Below, in pieces: positions 56,462-64,000 of a stretch of 64,000 nt of DNA. The DNA lies in NCBI RefSeq assembly GCF_035989305.1, contig NZ_CP108514.1:7048501-7112500 (forward strand), given 5' to 3'. The number at the start of each line of letters is the position of its first letter. Positions within the stretch are counted from its first letter, which is position 1. This stretch comes from Streptomyces sp. NBC_01233. Its GTDB lineage: Bacteria; Actinomycetota; Actinomycetes; Streptomycetales; Streptomycetaceae. The position numbers and the translations under genes are program-made. Under the pieces are notes generated by a model. It made no database searches. It saw nothing but the letters and a program-made list of their open reading frames with translations, and was not told the DNA's origin.

Positions 56462-58720
56462 CTACCCTAGCGGGAGGGTGATCAGCTTGCTCTTCTCTCG
56501 GAGGTAGAGCTGCTTCCCGTTCGGGTCCGGCGACAGGAGGTAGGCGCTCGTCTCGTAGCGCCAGACCGCGCGGTGGGTACGGACGTCGACGGCCCGCAGG
56601 CCCGCCGCGTCCATGCTGTAGACGTGGCTCGCGGTCACCACCGGGGCGATCTCGCGATTCGGTGCCGTGTCCTGCACCGCGCTTCCCGACGTGCTGCCCG
56701 CCGTGCCGTCCCCCGCGCCCTTCGCCGTGCCGTCCGCCGGGATCTCCGCCCAACGCTCCGCGCCGCTGCGCGCGTCGAGTGCGACGATGCCGCGCGTGCC
56801 CTCCACGGCGTAGACCACCCCGTCCCGGACGGTCGGCATGCCGTACCGGCGCTGGGCGATCACCTTGCCCACGTCGCGGCCCTCGCCGAAGGACCAGGCC
56901 TGCTTGCCGTCGGTGAGCCGCAGCGCCTGCAAGGTCTGCGCACCGACGTACACGTGCTCGTCGTCCGTGGCCGGCTGGTCCGGTGTGGCGCCCAGCGCCT
57001 CCAGCGACACGGCCCAGCGCTCCGCGCCGCTCCCGGCGTCGTGCAGGGACACCCGCAGCGCGTCGCCCGTCTCGGCCCGCTGCCACAGCAGCACCCCGCC
57101 GCGTACGGCCTTGGCGCGGACGAGGGACGGGCGCCCCAACTCCACCTGGTTCGCGGTGGGGGCCGCCGTCGGCTGCCGCCACTGTTCCTTGCCGCTCTTC
57201 AGGCTCGCCGCCACCACGGACCACTGGCCGCTCCCGGCCGCCTTCGCGCAGAGGAACACGGTGTCGCCGTCCACGCCCAGGATCTGGTTGAGCGCGTTCG
57301 TACCGTCGTAGGCGGGCAGTTGGACGAGCGGCGCCTGCTCCTTGCCGTTCTCCTGGGACAGGGGCACCACCGCGAGTGCCTTGTCCGCGGCGTCCGGCTT
57401 CCTGATGCCGTACAGGACCTTGCCGTCGGTGGCGACGCGCCAGGCGTCCGAGAACCCGTGGAAGTCCATCAGGTACGTGCCGTCCTTCGGGGAGATCCCG
57501 ACGGTCGTGATCCCGCGGGCCATCACGAGCATGCCGTTCACCGGCAGAGGCGTGCCGCCCACCAGCGGGCGAGCCCCTTGGTCCTGCCACAGCAGGTCCG
57601 GCGGCGGCTGCAGGGCGGGCTGCTTGGCATCCGCCGCCCCGTCCCCGTCGCGGTCGCCGAGCCAGGCCCACAGCCCGCCTCCCGCCGCCAGCGCCACCCC
57701 GCCGACCGCCGCGCCGCTGACCGCGAACAGCCTGCGCCGCGACATGCCGCCGCCCGCGCCGACCACGGTGTCCGGCTCCACGGCGGGCGCCGGCAGCCGC
57801 TGCGGCGGCTCCTGCCACACCGCCGCGCTGCGCCGGGCGATGTCCGCCAGCACCGGCTGCGGCAGCACGTCCGCGAACGGGGCGCCGTCGGGAGCGAGCA
57901 GCCCGGCCAGCTCGGACGTCGTGGGGCGCTGCGCCGGGTCCTTGGACAGGCAGCGGGCGAGCAGCGGCGCCAGTGCCGCCGGTACGCCGCTCAGGTCGGG
58001 TTCCGCGTACCGCACCCGGTAGAGCAGGTCCGCGGCCTGGCCGCCGCCGAAGGGACCGTGTCCGGACGCCGCGAAGACCAGGACGCCGGCCAGCGCGAAC
58101 ACATCGCCGGCCGGGGCGTGTTCGAGGCCGCCGGCCTGCTCGGGCGACATGAAGGCGGGCGTGCCGGCCGCGGCCCCGGTGCGGGTCAGCCGTTCGTCGC
58201 CGAGGGCCCGTGCGATACCGAAGTCGATGACCTTGGGCCCGCCGGCCGTGACCATGACGTTGGAGGGCCTGAGGTCGCGGTGCACCACGTCCGAGCGGTG
58301 CAACTGCCCCAGCGCCAGGGCCAGATCCGCGCCCAGCGAGCGGACGCACGTCTCGGGCAGCGGACCGGCCAGCCGTACCGCCTCGTCGAGCTGCGGCCCG
58401 ATGACGTATTCGGTGGCCAGCCACGGCGTCGCGGCCAGCGCGTCCGCGGCGAAGACCCGGGCCCCGTAGCGGTCGCCGATGACCCGGGCCGCGTCCGCCT
58501 CCAGCCGGAACCGGGTACGGAAGGTGGTGTCGGCGGCGATCCGGGCGTGCACGGTCTTGAGCGCGACCGTCCGCCCGGCCGCCGAACGGGCCAGATAGAC
58601 CGTGCCCATGCCGCCGCTGCCGAGCCGGGCGAGCAGCCGGAAATCGCCGAGGTGCTGCGGATCGTCGTGCGTGAGCGGTGCGAGCGGTGCGCGGGCGGCG
58701 CGTGGTGCCGGGTCGGACAT
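56462..58720 (-). CDS. Ser/Thr protein kinase with PQQ-type beta-propeller
   Basis: 752 residues from the ATG at 58720. The kinase domain (about 28-280) has GSGGMG, the Lys in VALKTV, HRDLRPSN and DFGIAR, so it should be active. A single membrane segment (near 333-355) follows MSRRRLF. The remaining 380-750 forms repeated WRYET/GAERWA-type blades of a PQQ/quinoprotein-like propeller outside the cell, probably a sensor. It is four bases downstream of a pseudokinase gene. There is no evident tie to the biosynthetic genes. Confidence 0.9.
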   Translation of the reverse strand: MSDPAPRAARAPLAPLTHDDPQHLGDFRLLARLGSGGMGTVYLARSAAGRTVALKTVHARIAADTTFRTRFRLEADAARVIGDRYGARVFAADALAATPWLATEYVIGPQLDEAVRLAGPLPETCVRSLGADLALALGQLHRSDVVHRDLRPSNVMVTAGGPKVIDFGIARALGDERLTRTGAAAGTPAFMSPEQAGGLEHAPAGDVFALAGVLVFAASGHGPFGGGQAADLLYRVRYAEPDLSGVPAALAPLLARCLSKDPAQRPTTSELAGLLAPDGAPFADVLPQPVLADIARRSAAVWQEPPQRLPAPAVEPDTVVGAGGGMSRRRLFAVSGAAVGGVALAAGGGLWAWLGDRDGDGAADAKQPALQPPPDLLWQDQGARPLVGGTPLPVNGMLVMARGITTVGISPKDGTYLMDFHGFSDAWRVATDGKVLYGIRKPDAADKALAVVPLSQENGKEQAPLVQLPAYDGTNALNQILGVDGDTVFLCAKAAGSGQWSVVAASLKSGKEQWRQPTAAPTANQVELGRPSLVRAKAVRGGVLLWQRAETGDALRVSLHDAGSGAERWAVSLEALGATPDQPATDDEHVYVGAQTLQALRLTDGKQAWSFGEGRDVGKVIAQRRYGMPTVRDGVVYAVEGTRGIVALDARSGAERWAEIPADGTAKGAGDGTAGSTSGSAVQDTAPNREIAPVVTASHVYSMDAAGLRAVDVRTHRAVWRYETSAYLLSPDPNGKQLYLREKSKLITLPLG

Positions 58721-58724
58721 CGGG

Positions 58725-59660
58725 TCAGTGCACCTTCTGGGCCGTGACGAACGGCTGTTGAGCGGACGGGAGTTCCGCGGAGAGCAGCGCGGCGGACTGG
58801 GTGGCGAGCGCCGCGACGACCCGGCCCGGCAGCGGTACGGCTCCGTGGTCGAGGACCGTTCCGGCCTGCGCGTACGGGCCCTCGGACGGGGCGGGGCCCG
58901 CCCCGCGGGACACGAGTTCGCCCAGCACCTCTTGCGCGGACTGCGGCCGGACCGCCGGGTCGGACGACAGGCAGGATCCGACCAGCGTCCTGAGACCCGG
59001 CGGCAGTTCGCTCTGCTCGGGCACGGTGTGCCCGGTCGACGCGTAGGCCAGTACGGCGCCGAGCGCGAAGACGTCCCCGAGCGGCCGCGGGCGGCCCCCC
59101 GACGCCTGCTCCAGGGCCAGGCACCCGGGGTCGAGCCCGGGCAGCCCCGACCGTCGCACTCCGTCGGGAGCCGCGGCCCGCACGGCACCGAAGCAGGTCA
59201 GTACCGGTCCGCCCGGGGTGACCTGTACGGCGGCCGGTGACAACCCCGCGTGCGTCACCCCCTGGGCGTGCGCGGCGGTCAGCGCCTCCGCGAGCGCGGC
59301 TCCGAGCCGGCGGACGGTGTCCTCGGGCAGCGGTCCGCCGTACGCGGCGAGCGCGGCCGGCAGCGGCAGTGCGGGCGTGTACGGAGCCGCGTACCAGGGA
59401 AACCCGGCCGTGCCGCCCACCTCCGCGATGCGGAGGAACCGCGGCACGGACAGCCGCCGGGCGCCCTCGGCCTCGATCGCCCACCGGGACGGATCGGCCC
59501 CGACCCGGGGCACGCAGACGAGAACCGTGTGCTCCCCGTCGGCGGTGCGCCCGAGGTAGCGGCGTTCGGGAACGGTGCGCTCGGCGGACTCGGTGTCGAG
59601 CCGGGCGAGGATCACGTACGGCCCGACGTGCGACGGGTCGTCGTGACGAAGGCGTTCCAC
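58725..59660 (-). CDS. Pseudokinase
   Basis: 311 residues with a Ser/Thr-kinase-like layout (THAGLSPAAVQV in the catalytic loop, VLTCFGAVRA in the DFG place, then GDVFALGAVLAYASTG) but no glycine loop, no VAIK Lys, HAG instead of HRD and CFG instead of DFG. It cannot be a normal kinase. It has no membrane segment or sensor domain. The GTG at 59660 has GGGGGAGAA upstream. It lies between two intact kinases in one apparent operon, so an adaptor or allosteric role for one of them is plausible. Confidence 0.85.
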   Translation of the reverse strand: MERLRHDDPSHVGPYVILARLDTESAERTVPERRYLGRTADGEHTVLVCVPRVGADPSRWAIEAEGARRLSVPRFLRIAEVGGTAGFPWYAAPYTPALPLPAALAAYGGPLPEDTVRRLGAALAEALTAAHAQGVTHAGLSPAAVQVTPGGPVLTCFGAVRAAAPDGVRRSGLPGLDPGCLALEQASGGRPRPLGDVFALGAVLAYASTGHTVPEQSELPPGLRTLVGSCLSSDPAVRPQSAQEVLGELVSRGAGPAPSEGPYAQAGTVLDHGAVPLPGRVVAALATQSAALLSAELPSAQQPFVTAQKVH

Positions 59661-59748
59661 GCGTGCGTTCTCCCCCGTCGGTGGTTCGGCACCCGAGCTT
59701 AGGGGGTGTCTTCCCCGAGCGGCGCCGGCCCCGACGGTGGCGGCGGGC

Positions 59749-61851
59749 TCAGCCGATGGTCGGCATGGCCGTGAGCTTCCCGTCGTTGACGAGGAAGATG
59801 CGGTTCCCGGCGCCGGACATGCCCCAGGGCCCCCGCGATTCGGGAGACCAGGTCCAGTACCGTCGGCCGCTCACGATGGAGTGGGCCGAGACGCCCTGCC
59901 CGTCTCCCTGGACGACCCAGACCGTACCGGCCTGCACGACCGGGGGAGTGTGCGGCGGCGGGCCCTTCGCGCTGCGGTCCATCGGAAGCGCCCCGCCGAG
60001 CTCGGTGTACACCTGGCACAGCGCCGTACCGTCCATCGCGAACACCCTGTCGCCCCACGAGGCCGCCGGACCCCAGCCGCCGGCTCCCGTCTGCGGGGCT
60101 TCGGTGGCCTTGGTCTCCTTCTCCTTCCACACCGCGACGCCCGTCCTGATGTCCAGGGCCGTCAGGCTCCGACCGCCGAGGTAGACGACGTCCTCCATGA
60201 CGAGCGGCTGCAGGGCGGACTTCGCCTGGTTGCCGACCCGCCAGACCGTCGCTCCGGAAGCGGTGTCGATGGCGATGGCATCGCCGTCGGCGCCGAAGAC
60301 GACGAGCCGGCCGCTTCCGACCGCGGCCCGCGGCCCGGGTGCCTTCACGGCTGCCTCGGGAAGCGGCACCGTCCAGCGGACCTTGCGCCCGGCGGTGTCC
60401 ACGGCGCGCAGCTTCCCACCGCGCGTCACCAGGTAGACCGCCGACTCGTCCGCGGTCAGGATGCGACCGGTGTCGGCGTCCCCCACCGACCACTCCTGCT
60501 TGCTGGTGGAGGCCTCGAAGCCGAGCAGCGCCCCACCGGATCCCGCGGTCGCGAACCGGTTGCCGGGCAGTCCGACGAGTCCGGCCGCCGGCCGGACGTC
60601 GCGCAGCCGCCACTTCTCCTTGCCGTCGGTCGTCAGACGCGCCGCAAGGCCGCCGCCAGCCGCCGCGAAGACGACCACGTCGAGCATCGGCAGCGGGGTG
60701 GTGACCACGCCGTCGACCGGTCCCGCCGCGACGGGCAGCGGACCCCACAGCTCGCCCGGAGGCGTCCCGTGCTTCCCCACGACTATCGACAGCGGCTCGG
60801 CGTCCCTGGCCGGTCCGGCCGCGGGGATCTCGCGCGGCTCCTCGCGCAGCAGCCACCAGGCGCCCGTGGCCCCGCCGGAGGCGGCCAGTACGCCCCCCGC
60901 CGCCAGCGCGGTGCGCAGCAGCCGCCTGCGGGAGGGCCCGCTCCCGGACCCCTGCCCGACGACCGTGGCCTGCCGGTCGGCCTCGGCTCCCCGGCGCTCG
61001 ATGTCCTTGGCCAGCGGCCCCGTGCGCCAGACCCGGTCGGCGCCCGGCGGTGGGGCGAAGGCGCCCGCGATCTGCTCGGGGGCCGGGCAGTGCGCGGGGT
61101 CCTTGGCGAGGCACGGCGCGATCAGCTGCCGCAAGTCGGGGGGTACAGAGTCCAGCCGCGGCTCCCCGTGCACCACCTCGTACTGCACGGCGGCCACGTG
61201 CGTCCCGTCGAAGGCGCGCTGCCCGGTGGCCGCGTAGGCCAGCACCGCGCCCAGCGAGAAGATGTCCGCAGCCGGTCCGACGCGCTGACCGAGGACCTGC
61301 TCCGGAGCGCCGTACCCGGGGGTGACCGGCACCTGGCCGGTGGTGGTGAGCGTCAGTCCGTGTTCGGGGCGCGCGATGCCGAAGTCGATGACGCGCGGCC
61401 CTGCCGAAGTGAGCACGATGTTGGCGGGCTTCAGGTCGCGGTGCACCAGCCCGGCCGCGTGGATGTCCAGCAGGGTGGCGGCGAGGGAGGCGGCGAGCGC
61501 GCGTACGCCGTCGGCACCGAAGGGCCCGTACTGGCGCACGGCCTCGTCGAGGGTGGGTCCGGACAGGAACTCGGTGGCGATCCAGGGCCGGTTGTCGGTG
61601 TCCTCGGTCCGCGCGTCCAGGACCCGGGCGACGCCGCCGCTGGTGACCGCCTGGGCGGTGTGCGCCTCGCGCAGGAAGCGCTGGACGAGGTGCGGGTCGT
61701 GCGCGAGCTCCGGCAGCAGCACTTTGACGGCCGCGGTCCGGCCACTGTCGTCCCGGCCGAAGTACACCTTGCCCATGCCGCCCTCGCCGAGGACGCCGAG
61801 TACGCGGTACGGGCCGAGCCGGATCGGATCACCGGCGCCGAGGGGTTTCAT
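59749..61851 (-). CDS. Ser/Thr protein kinase with PQQ-type beta-propeller
   Basis: 700 residues from the ATG at 61851 (GGAAG ten bases before). The kinase domain has GEGGMGKVY, VKVLLP, HRDLKPAN and DFGIAR. A Gly/Ala-rich membrane segment follows SRRRLLRTALAA near residue 310. The extracytoplasmic part has propeller-like repeats (DGKEKWRL, GRKVRWTV, GATVWRVG, GVAVWKEK). It has the same architecture as the kinase at 56.4-58.7 kb, probably by duplication. It starts 29 bases after the Lrp gene on the same strand. Confidence 0.9.
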   Translation of the reverse strand: MKPLGAGDPIRLGPYRVLGVLGEGGMGKVYFGRDDSGRTAAVKVLLPELAHDPHLVQRFLREAHTAQAVTSGGVARVLDARTEDTDNRPWIATEFLSGPTLDEAVRQYGPFGADGVRALAASLAATLLDIHAAGLVHRDLKPANIVLTSAGPRVIDFGIARPEHGLTLTTTGQVPVTPGYGAPEQVLGQRVGPAADIFSLGAVLAYAATGQRAFDGTHVAAVQYEVVHGEPRLDSVPPDLRQLIAPCLAKDPAHCPAPEQIAGAFAPPPGADRVWRTGPLAKDIERRGAEADRQATVVGQGSGSGPSRRRLLRTALAAGGVLAASGGATGAWWLLREEPREIPAAGPARDAEPLSIVVGKHGTPPGELWGPLPVAAGPVDGVVTTPLPMLDVVVFAAAGGGLAARLTTDGKEKWRLRDVRPAAGLVGLPGNRFATAGSGGALLGFEASTSKQEWSVGDADTGRILTADESAVYLVTRGGKLRAVDTAGRKVRWTVPLPEAAVKAPGPRAAVGSGRLVVFGADGDAIAIDTASGATVWRVGNQAKSALQPLVMEDVVYLGGRSLTALDIRTGVAVWKEKETKATEAPQTGAGGWGPAASWGDRVFAMDGTALCQVYTELGGALPMDRSAKGPPPHTPPVVQAGTVWVVQGDGQGVSAHSIVSGRRYWTWSPESRGPWGMSGAGNRIFLVNDGKLTAMPTIG

Positions 61852-61880
61852 GGCGTACTGCTTCCTGTCGTTCACGGGTG

Positions 61881-62339
61881 TCAGCGGAAGTCGACGGGCA
61901 GGCCGGTCGGTTCCTTGATGCGCTTCATGATGATCTGCGAGTTGACCTCGGTGATGCCGGTGAGGGCCGTCAGCTTCTCGATCCACAGCCGCTCGTAGGC
62001 CCGCAGGTCGGCGACGGCGATCCGCAGCAGGCAGCCGGGGCTGCCGAAGAGGCGATAGGCCTCGATGACGTCCGGGATGTCCTGGAGGGCCGCCTCGAAG
62101 GCCTCGACCGCCTCCCGGTCGCGGCGCACCTCGACCGAGACGAGCACCTCGAAGCCGCGGCCGACGGCCTCGGGGGAGATCACGGCGCGGTAGCCCTGGA
62201 TCACCCCGTCCTGTTCCAGCTGGCGCACCCGGCGCATGCAGGGGGAGGGGGTCAGGCCCACGCGCTGGGCGAGCTCCTGGTTGCTGAGGCGCCCATCCGC
62301 CTGCAGCTCGCGCAAGATATCCCTGTCAATGGCGTCCAT
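61881..62339 (-). CDS. Lrp/AsnC-family regulator
   Basis: 152 residues. An N-terminal helix-turn-helix (DRDILRELQADGRLSNQELAQRVGLT, PCMRRVRQLEQ) is followed by the RAM ligand-binding domain (VLVSVEV through LTGITEVNSQIIMKR). The ATG at 62339 matches the family start MDAIDRDIL. No clear ribosome binding site precedes it, so it may be leaderless or nearly so. It is divergent from an asparaginase, with Lrp-like inverted repeats between, which suggests control by an amino acid such as asparagine or aspartate. Confidence 0.92.
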   Translation of the reverse strand: MDAIDRDILRELQADGRLSNQELAQRVGLTPSPCMRRVRQLEQDGVIQGYRAVISPEAVGRGFEVLVSVEVRRDREAVEAFEAALQDIPDVIEAYRLFGSPGCLLRIAVADLRAYERLWIEKLTALTGITEVNSQIIMKRIKEPTGLPVDFR

Positions 62340-62382
62340 GGCGCAATTATCACCCACGCTGTGTAACAGGTCGGGTGGAAGA

Positions 62383-62397
62383 CGCAATCACATTGCG
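62383..62397. promoter_or_regulatory. Probable Lrp operator
   Basis: CGCAAT, CAC, ATTGCG is a perfect inverted repeat in the Lrp-asparaginase intergenic region. A further half site, GCGCAAT, lies at 62341-62347. Confidence 0.65.
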
Positions 62398-62478
62398 CGT
62401 AGATCGCTCTATCATTGCTGCTTTGAGCACATATGTGCGAGTGACCATGAGTGAGTACGAGAAGGGCGGCCACGGCCA

Positions 62479-63480
62479 ATGGGACGGATCGTCGTCATCA
62501 GCACCGGCGGAACGATAGCCAGCCGCTGGCAGGGCTCCGGCTTCGCCGCGGACGCCGACGGGAGCGAGGTCATCGCGACCGCGCCGCTGCCCGAGGGCGT
62601 CTCGGTCGAGGTGGTGGACCTGTTCAGCGTGAACAGCCCCCGGCTCACCACCGCCCACCAGCTCACCCTGCTGCGCACCGTGCACGAGGTGCTCGCCGAC
62701 CCCGGCGTGGACGGCATCGTCGTCACCCACGGCACCGACACCCTGGAGGAGTCGGCGTTCTTCGTCGACCTCCACCACCACGACCCGCGCTCCGTCGTGT
62801 TCACCGGTTCGCAGCGGCCCATGGGCACCGCGGACGGGGACGGACCGGGCAACCTCTACGACGCGCTGCTCACCGCCGCGAACACGCGTGGGCTGGGCGT
62901 GCTGATCGCCTTCGCCGGGCGGGTGCACGCCGCCCGCGGCACCGTGAAGACGCAGGCCGTGGAGCTGGACGCGTTCGCGGACCCCTCCAAGGAACTGCTC
63001 GGGAAGATCGGCTTCGGCAAGGTCACCATCCTGCGCACCCCGCAGCGCCCCGTACCCCTCCCGCTTCCCGCGATGCCGGAACTCCCGCCGCGCGTGGACG
63101 TGGTGGTGCACCACGCCGACGGCGACCCGCTCCTGCTGAACGCCGCCGTCGAGGCGGGCGCGCGCGGCATCGTCCTCGTCGGCACCGGCGCGGGCAACGC
63201 GACCCCGGAGATCGTCGACGCGGTCGCGGCCGCCGTCGGGCGCGGCGTGCTGGTCGCTCTGAGCACGCGGGTCATGGCCGGGCCGGTCACCGAGATCTAC
63301 ACGCACGGCGGCGCGGTCGACCTGGTCGCCGCCGGCGCCGTCCCGACGGGCACCCTGCGCGCAGGCCAGGCCCGCATCGCGGTCCTCTCCGCACTCCTCG
63401 CCACCGAGAACCCGGTGGAGCAGACCCGCATCCTCCGCCTCGCCCTGAACGCGGCAAGCCCGATCCTGGCCGAGGTCTGA
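62479..63480 (+). CDS. L-asparaginase
   Basis: 333 residues with both catalytic Thr motifs: STGGTIAS near residue 8 and THGTDTLEES near 82. The later GSQRP and GTGAGN also fit the family. It hydrolyses asparagine to aspartate and ammonia. There is no signal peptide, so it is cytoplasmic. The ATG at 62479 lacks a close ribosome binding site (AAGGGCGG lies about 13 bases away). It is probably regulated by the divergent Lrp protein. Confidence 0.93.
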   Translation: MGRIVVISTGGTIASRWQGSGFAADADGSEVIATAPLPEGVSVEVVDLFSVNSPRLTTAHQLTLLRTVHEVLADPGVDGIVVTHGTDTLEESAFFVDLHHHDPRSVVFTGSQRPMGTADGDGPGNLYDALLTAANTRGLGVLIAFAGRVHAARGTVKTQAVELDAFADPSKELLGKIGFGKVTILRTPQRPVPLPLPAMPELPPRVDVVVHHADGDPLLLNAAVEAGARGIVLVGTGAGNATPEIVDAVAAAVGRGVLVALSTRVMAGPVTEIYTHGGAVDLVAAGAVPTGTLRAGQARIAVLSALLATENPVEQTRILRLALNAASPILAEV

Positions 63481-63540
63481 CCCGCGGCGCGTCTGCCGGC
63501 GCCCGCCTGCGGATCCGGCTTCCCGGGGCTCCGCCCCAGA

Positions 63541-63625
63541 CCCAGCGCCTCAAACGCCGGCGAGGCTGGATCTTCCAGCCCCCCGGCGTTTGAGGAGCGG
63601 GGGTCCGGGGGGCCGGCCCCCCGGC
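63541..63625. repeat. Dispersed palindromic intergenic element
   Basis: CCTCAAACGCCGG at 63548-63560 pairs with CCGGCGTTTGAGG at 63583-63595, with an inner pair GGCTGGA/TCCAGCC, followed by a G/C-rich hairpin. Elements with this sequence are scattered in Streptomyces intergenic regions. Here it separates the convergent asparaginase and MeaB-like genes and may act as a terminator. Confidence 0.75.
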
Positions 63626-63648
63626 AACGGCGTCGCGCATGCGAGGGG

Positions 63649-64000
63649 TCAGGCGCCGCCGAAGGCCGACAGGATGCGGTCCGCCGCAGAAGTCGGGGTG
63701 ACGGAGCCCGCCCGTACCGCGGCCTCCAGCTCCGGTGCAAGCTCCCGCACCGCGGGATCCGCCCGCAACCGCTCCAGCAACTCCTCGCGGACCATCGACC
63801 AGGTCCACTCCACCTGCTGCGCCGCCCGCTTCGCCGCCAGCCGGCCCCCCGCGTCCAGCAGGGTCCGGTGCTGTTCGAGGCGGTTCCACACCTCGTCCAG
63901 CCCGGCCGACTCCCGCGCACTGCACGTCAGGACCGGCGGCGTCCAGGCCGCGTCCACGGGGTGCATCAGCCGCAGCGCGCCCGACAGTTCCCGCGCCGCC
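63649..64000 (-). CDS. MeaB/ArgK-type GTPase, C-terminal part (5' end outside window)
   Basis: The last 117 or so residues of a protein that continues past the right edge. WTPPVLTCSARESAGLDEVWNRLEQHRTLL followed by a helical dimerisation tail is the C-terminus of the methylmalonyl-CoA mutase-associated GTPase MeaB. It protects B12-dependent mutase; its only possible link here is supply of methylmalonyl-CoA. The nucleotide-binding motifs are not in the window. Confidence 0.8.
   Translation of the reverse strand, partial: AARELSGALRLMHPVDAAWTPPVLTCSARESAGLDEVWNRLEQHRTLLDAGGRLAAKRAAQQVEWTWSMVREELLERLRADPAVRELAPELEAAVRAGSVTPTSAADRILSAFGGA

Noticed and set aside
1..64000. CRISPR arrays, tRNA or rRNA genes, insertion sequences, prophage genes
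   Set aside because: I saw no regular spacer-repeat arrays, no tRNA-like cloverleaf or rRNA sequence, and no transposase, integrase or phage structural gene.

Overview
The window is high-GC actinobacterial DNA, almost certainly Streptomyces. It shows long modular NRPS and PKS genes, GGAGG-type ribosome binding sites, ATGA-coupled operons, LmbU-type and Lrp regulators, a DUF2637 protein, PASTA-less Ser/Thr kinases with PQQ-type propellers, and a dispersed palindromic intergenic element of Streptomyces type. About 1-56.4 kb is most of one hybrid polyketide/non-ribosomal peptide gene cluster. The left edge cuts an NRPS gene, so the upstream peptide modules lie outside.

Layout. (1) 1-15.3 kb, plus strand: the C-terminal part of an NRPS (A-T-E-C-A-T-TE), two tandem paralogous P450s, a strong terminator, then a second unit with an FAD monooxygenase coupled to a stand-alone C*-A-T NRPS whose condensation motif is damaged, and a third P450. 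(2) 15.4-18.9 kb: a poorly coding stretch with a small hypothetical protein, a DUF2637 membrane protein and its coupled partner, and more than 1 kb of apparently non-coding DNA with repeats. (3) 48.4-18.9 kb, minus strand: one long operon of a P450, a giant PKS (eroded KS-AT-ACP loader plus three KS-AT-DH-KR-ACP modules), a second PKS (KS-AT-DH-ER-KR-ACP), a thioesterase fused to an FMN alpha-hydroxyacid oxidase, and a free type II thioesterase. (4) 48.8-53.6 kb: an LmbU-family regulator, a piperazate synthase (KtzT type), an ornithine N-monooxygenase (KtzI type), an MbtH protein and an acetylglutamate kinase paralogue. (5) 54.1-56.4 kb: an MMPL exporter. (6) 56.4-64 kb, probably outside the cluster: two Ser/Thr kinases with PQQ propellers around a pseudokinase, an Lrp regulator divergent from an asparaginase, and the end of a MeaB-type GTPase.

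How it works together (inference from domain logic). The PKS should make a starter-CH=C(Me)-CH=CH-CH=CH-CH2-CH2-CO chain that is passed to an NRPS outside the window. The acetylglutamate kinase raises ornithine, the N-monooxygenase and piperazate synthase turn ornithine into piperazic acid, and the first adenylation domain here has a pocket like known piperazate-activating domains and is followed by an epimerase. The last module and TE release, probably cyclise, the product. The C*-A-T protein with its FAD and P450 partners looks like a side line that builds a modified amino acid on a carrier protein. The product therefore appears to be a piperazate-containing lipo(depsi)peptide; I cannot name it.

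The strongest leads for novelty are the thioesterase/alpha-hydroxyacid oxidase fusion, the degenerating loading KS full of short tandem repeats, a shared inverted-repeat box in three cluster promoter regions, two tiny leader ORFs, and gene-conversion tracts with strong strand asymmetry in the PKS.
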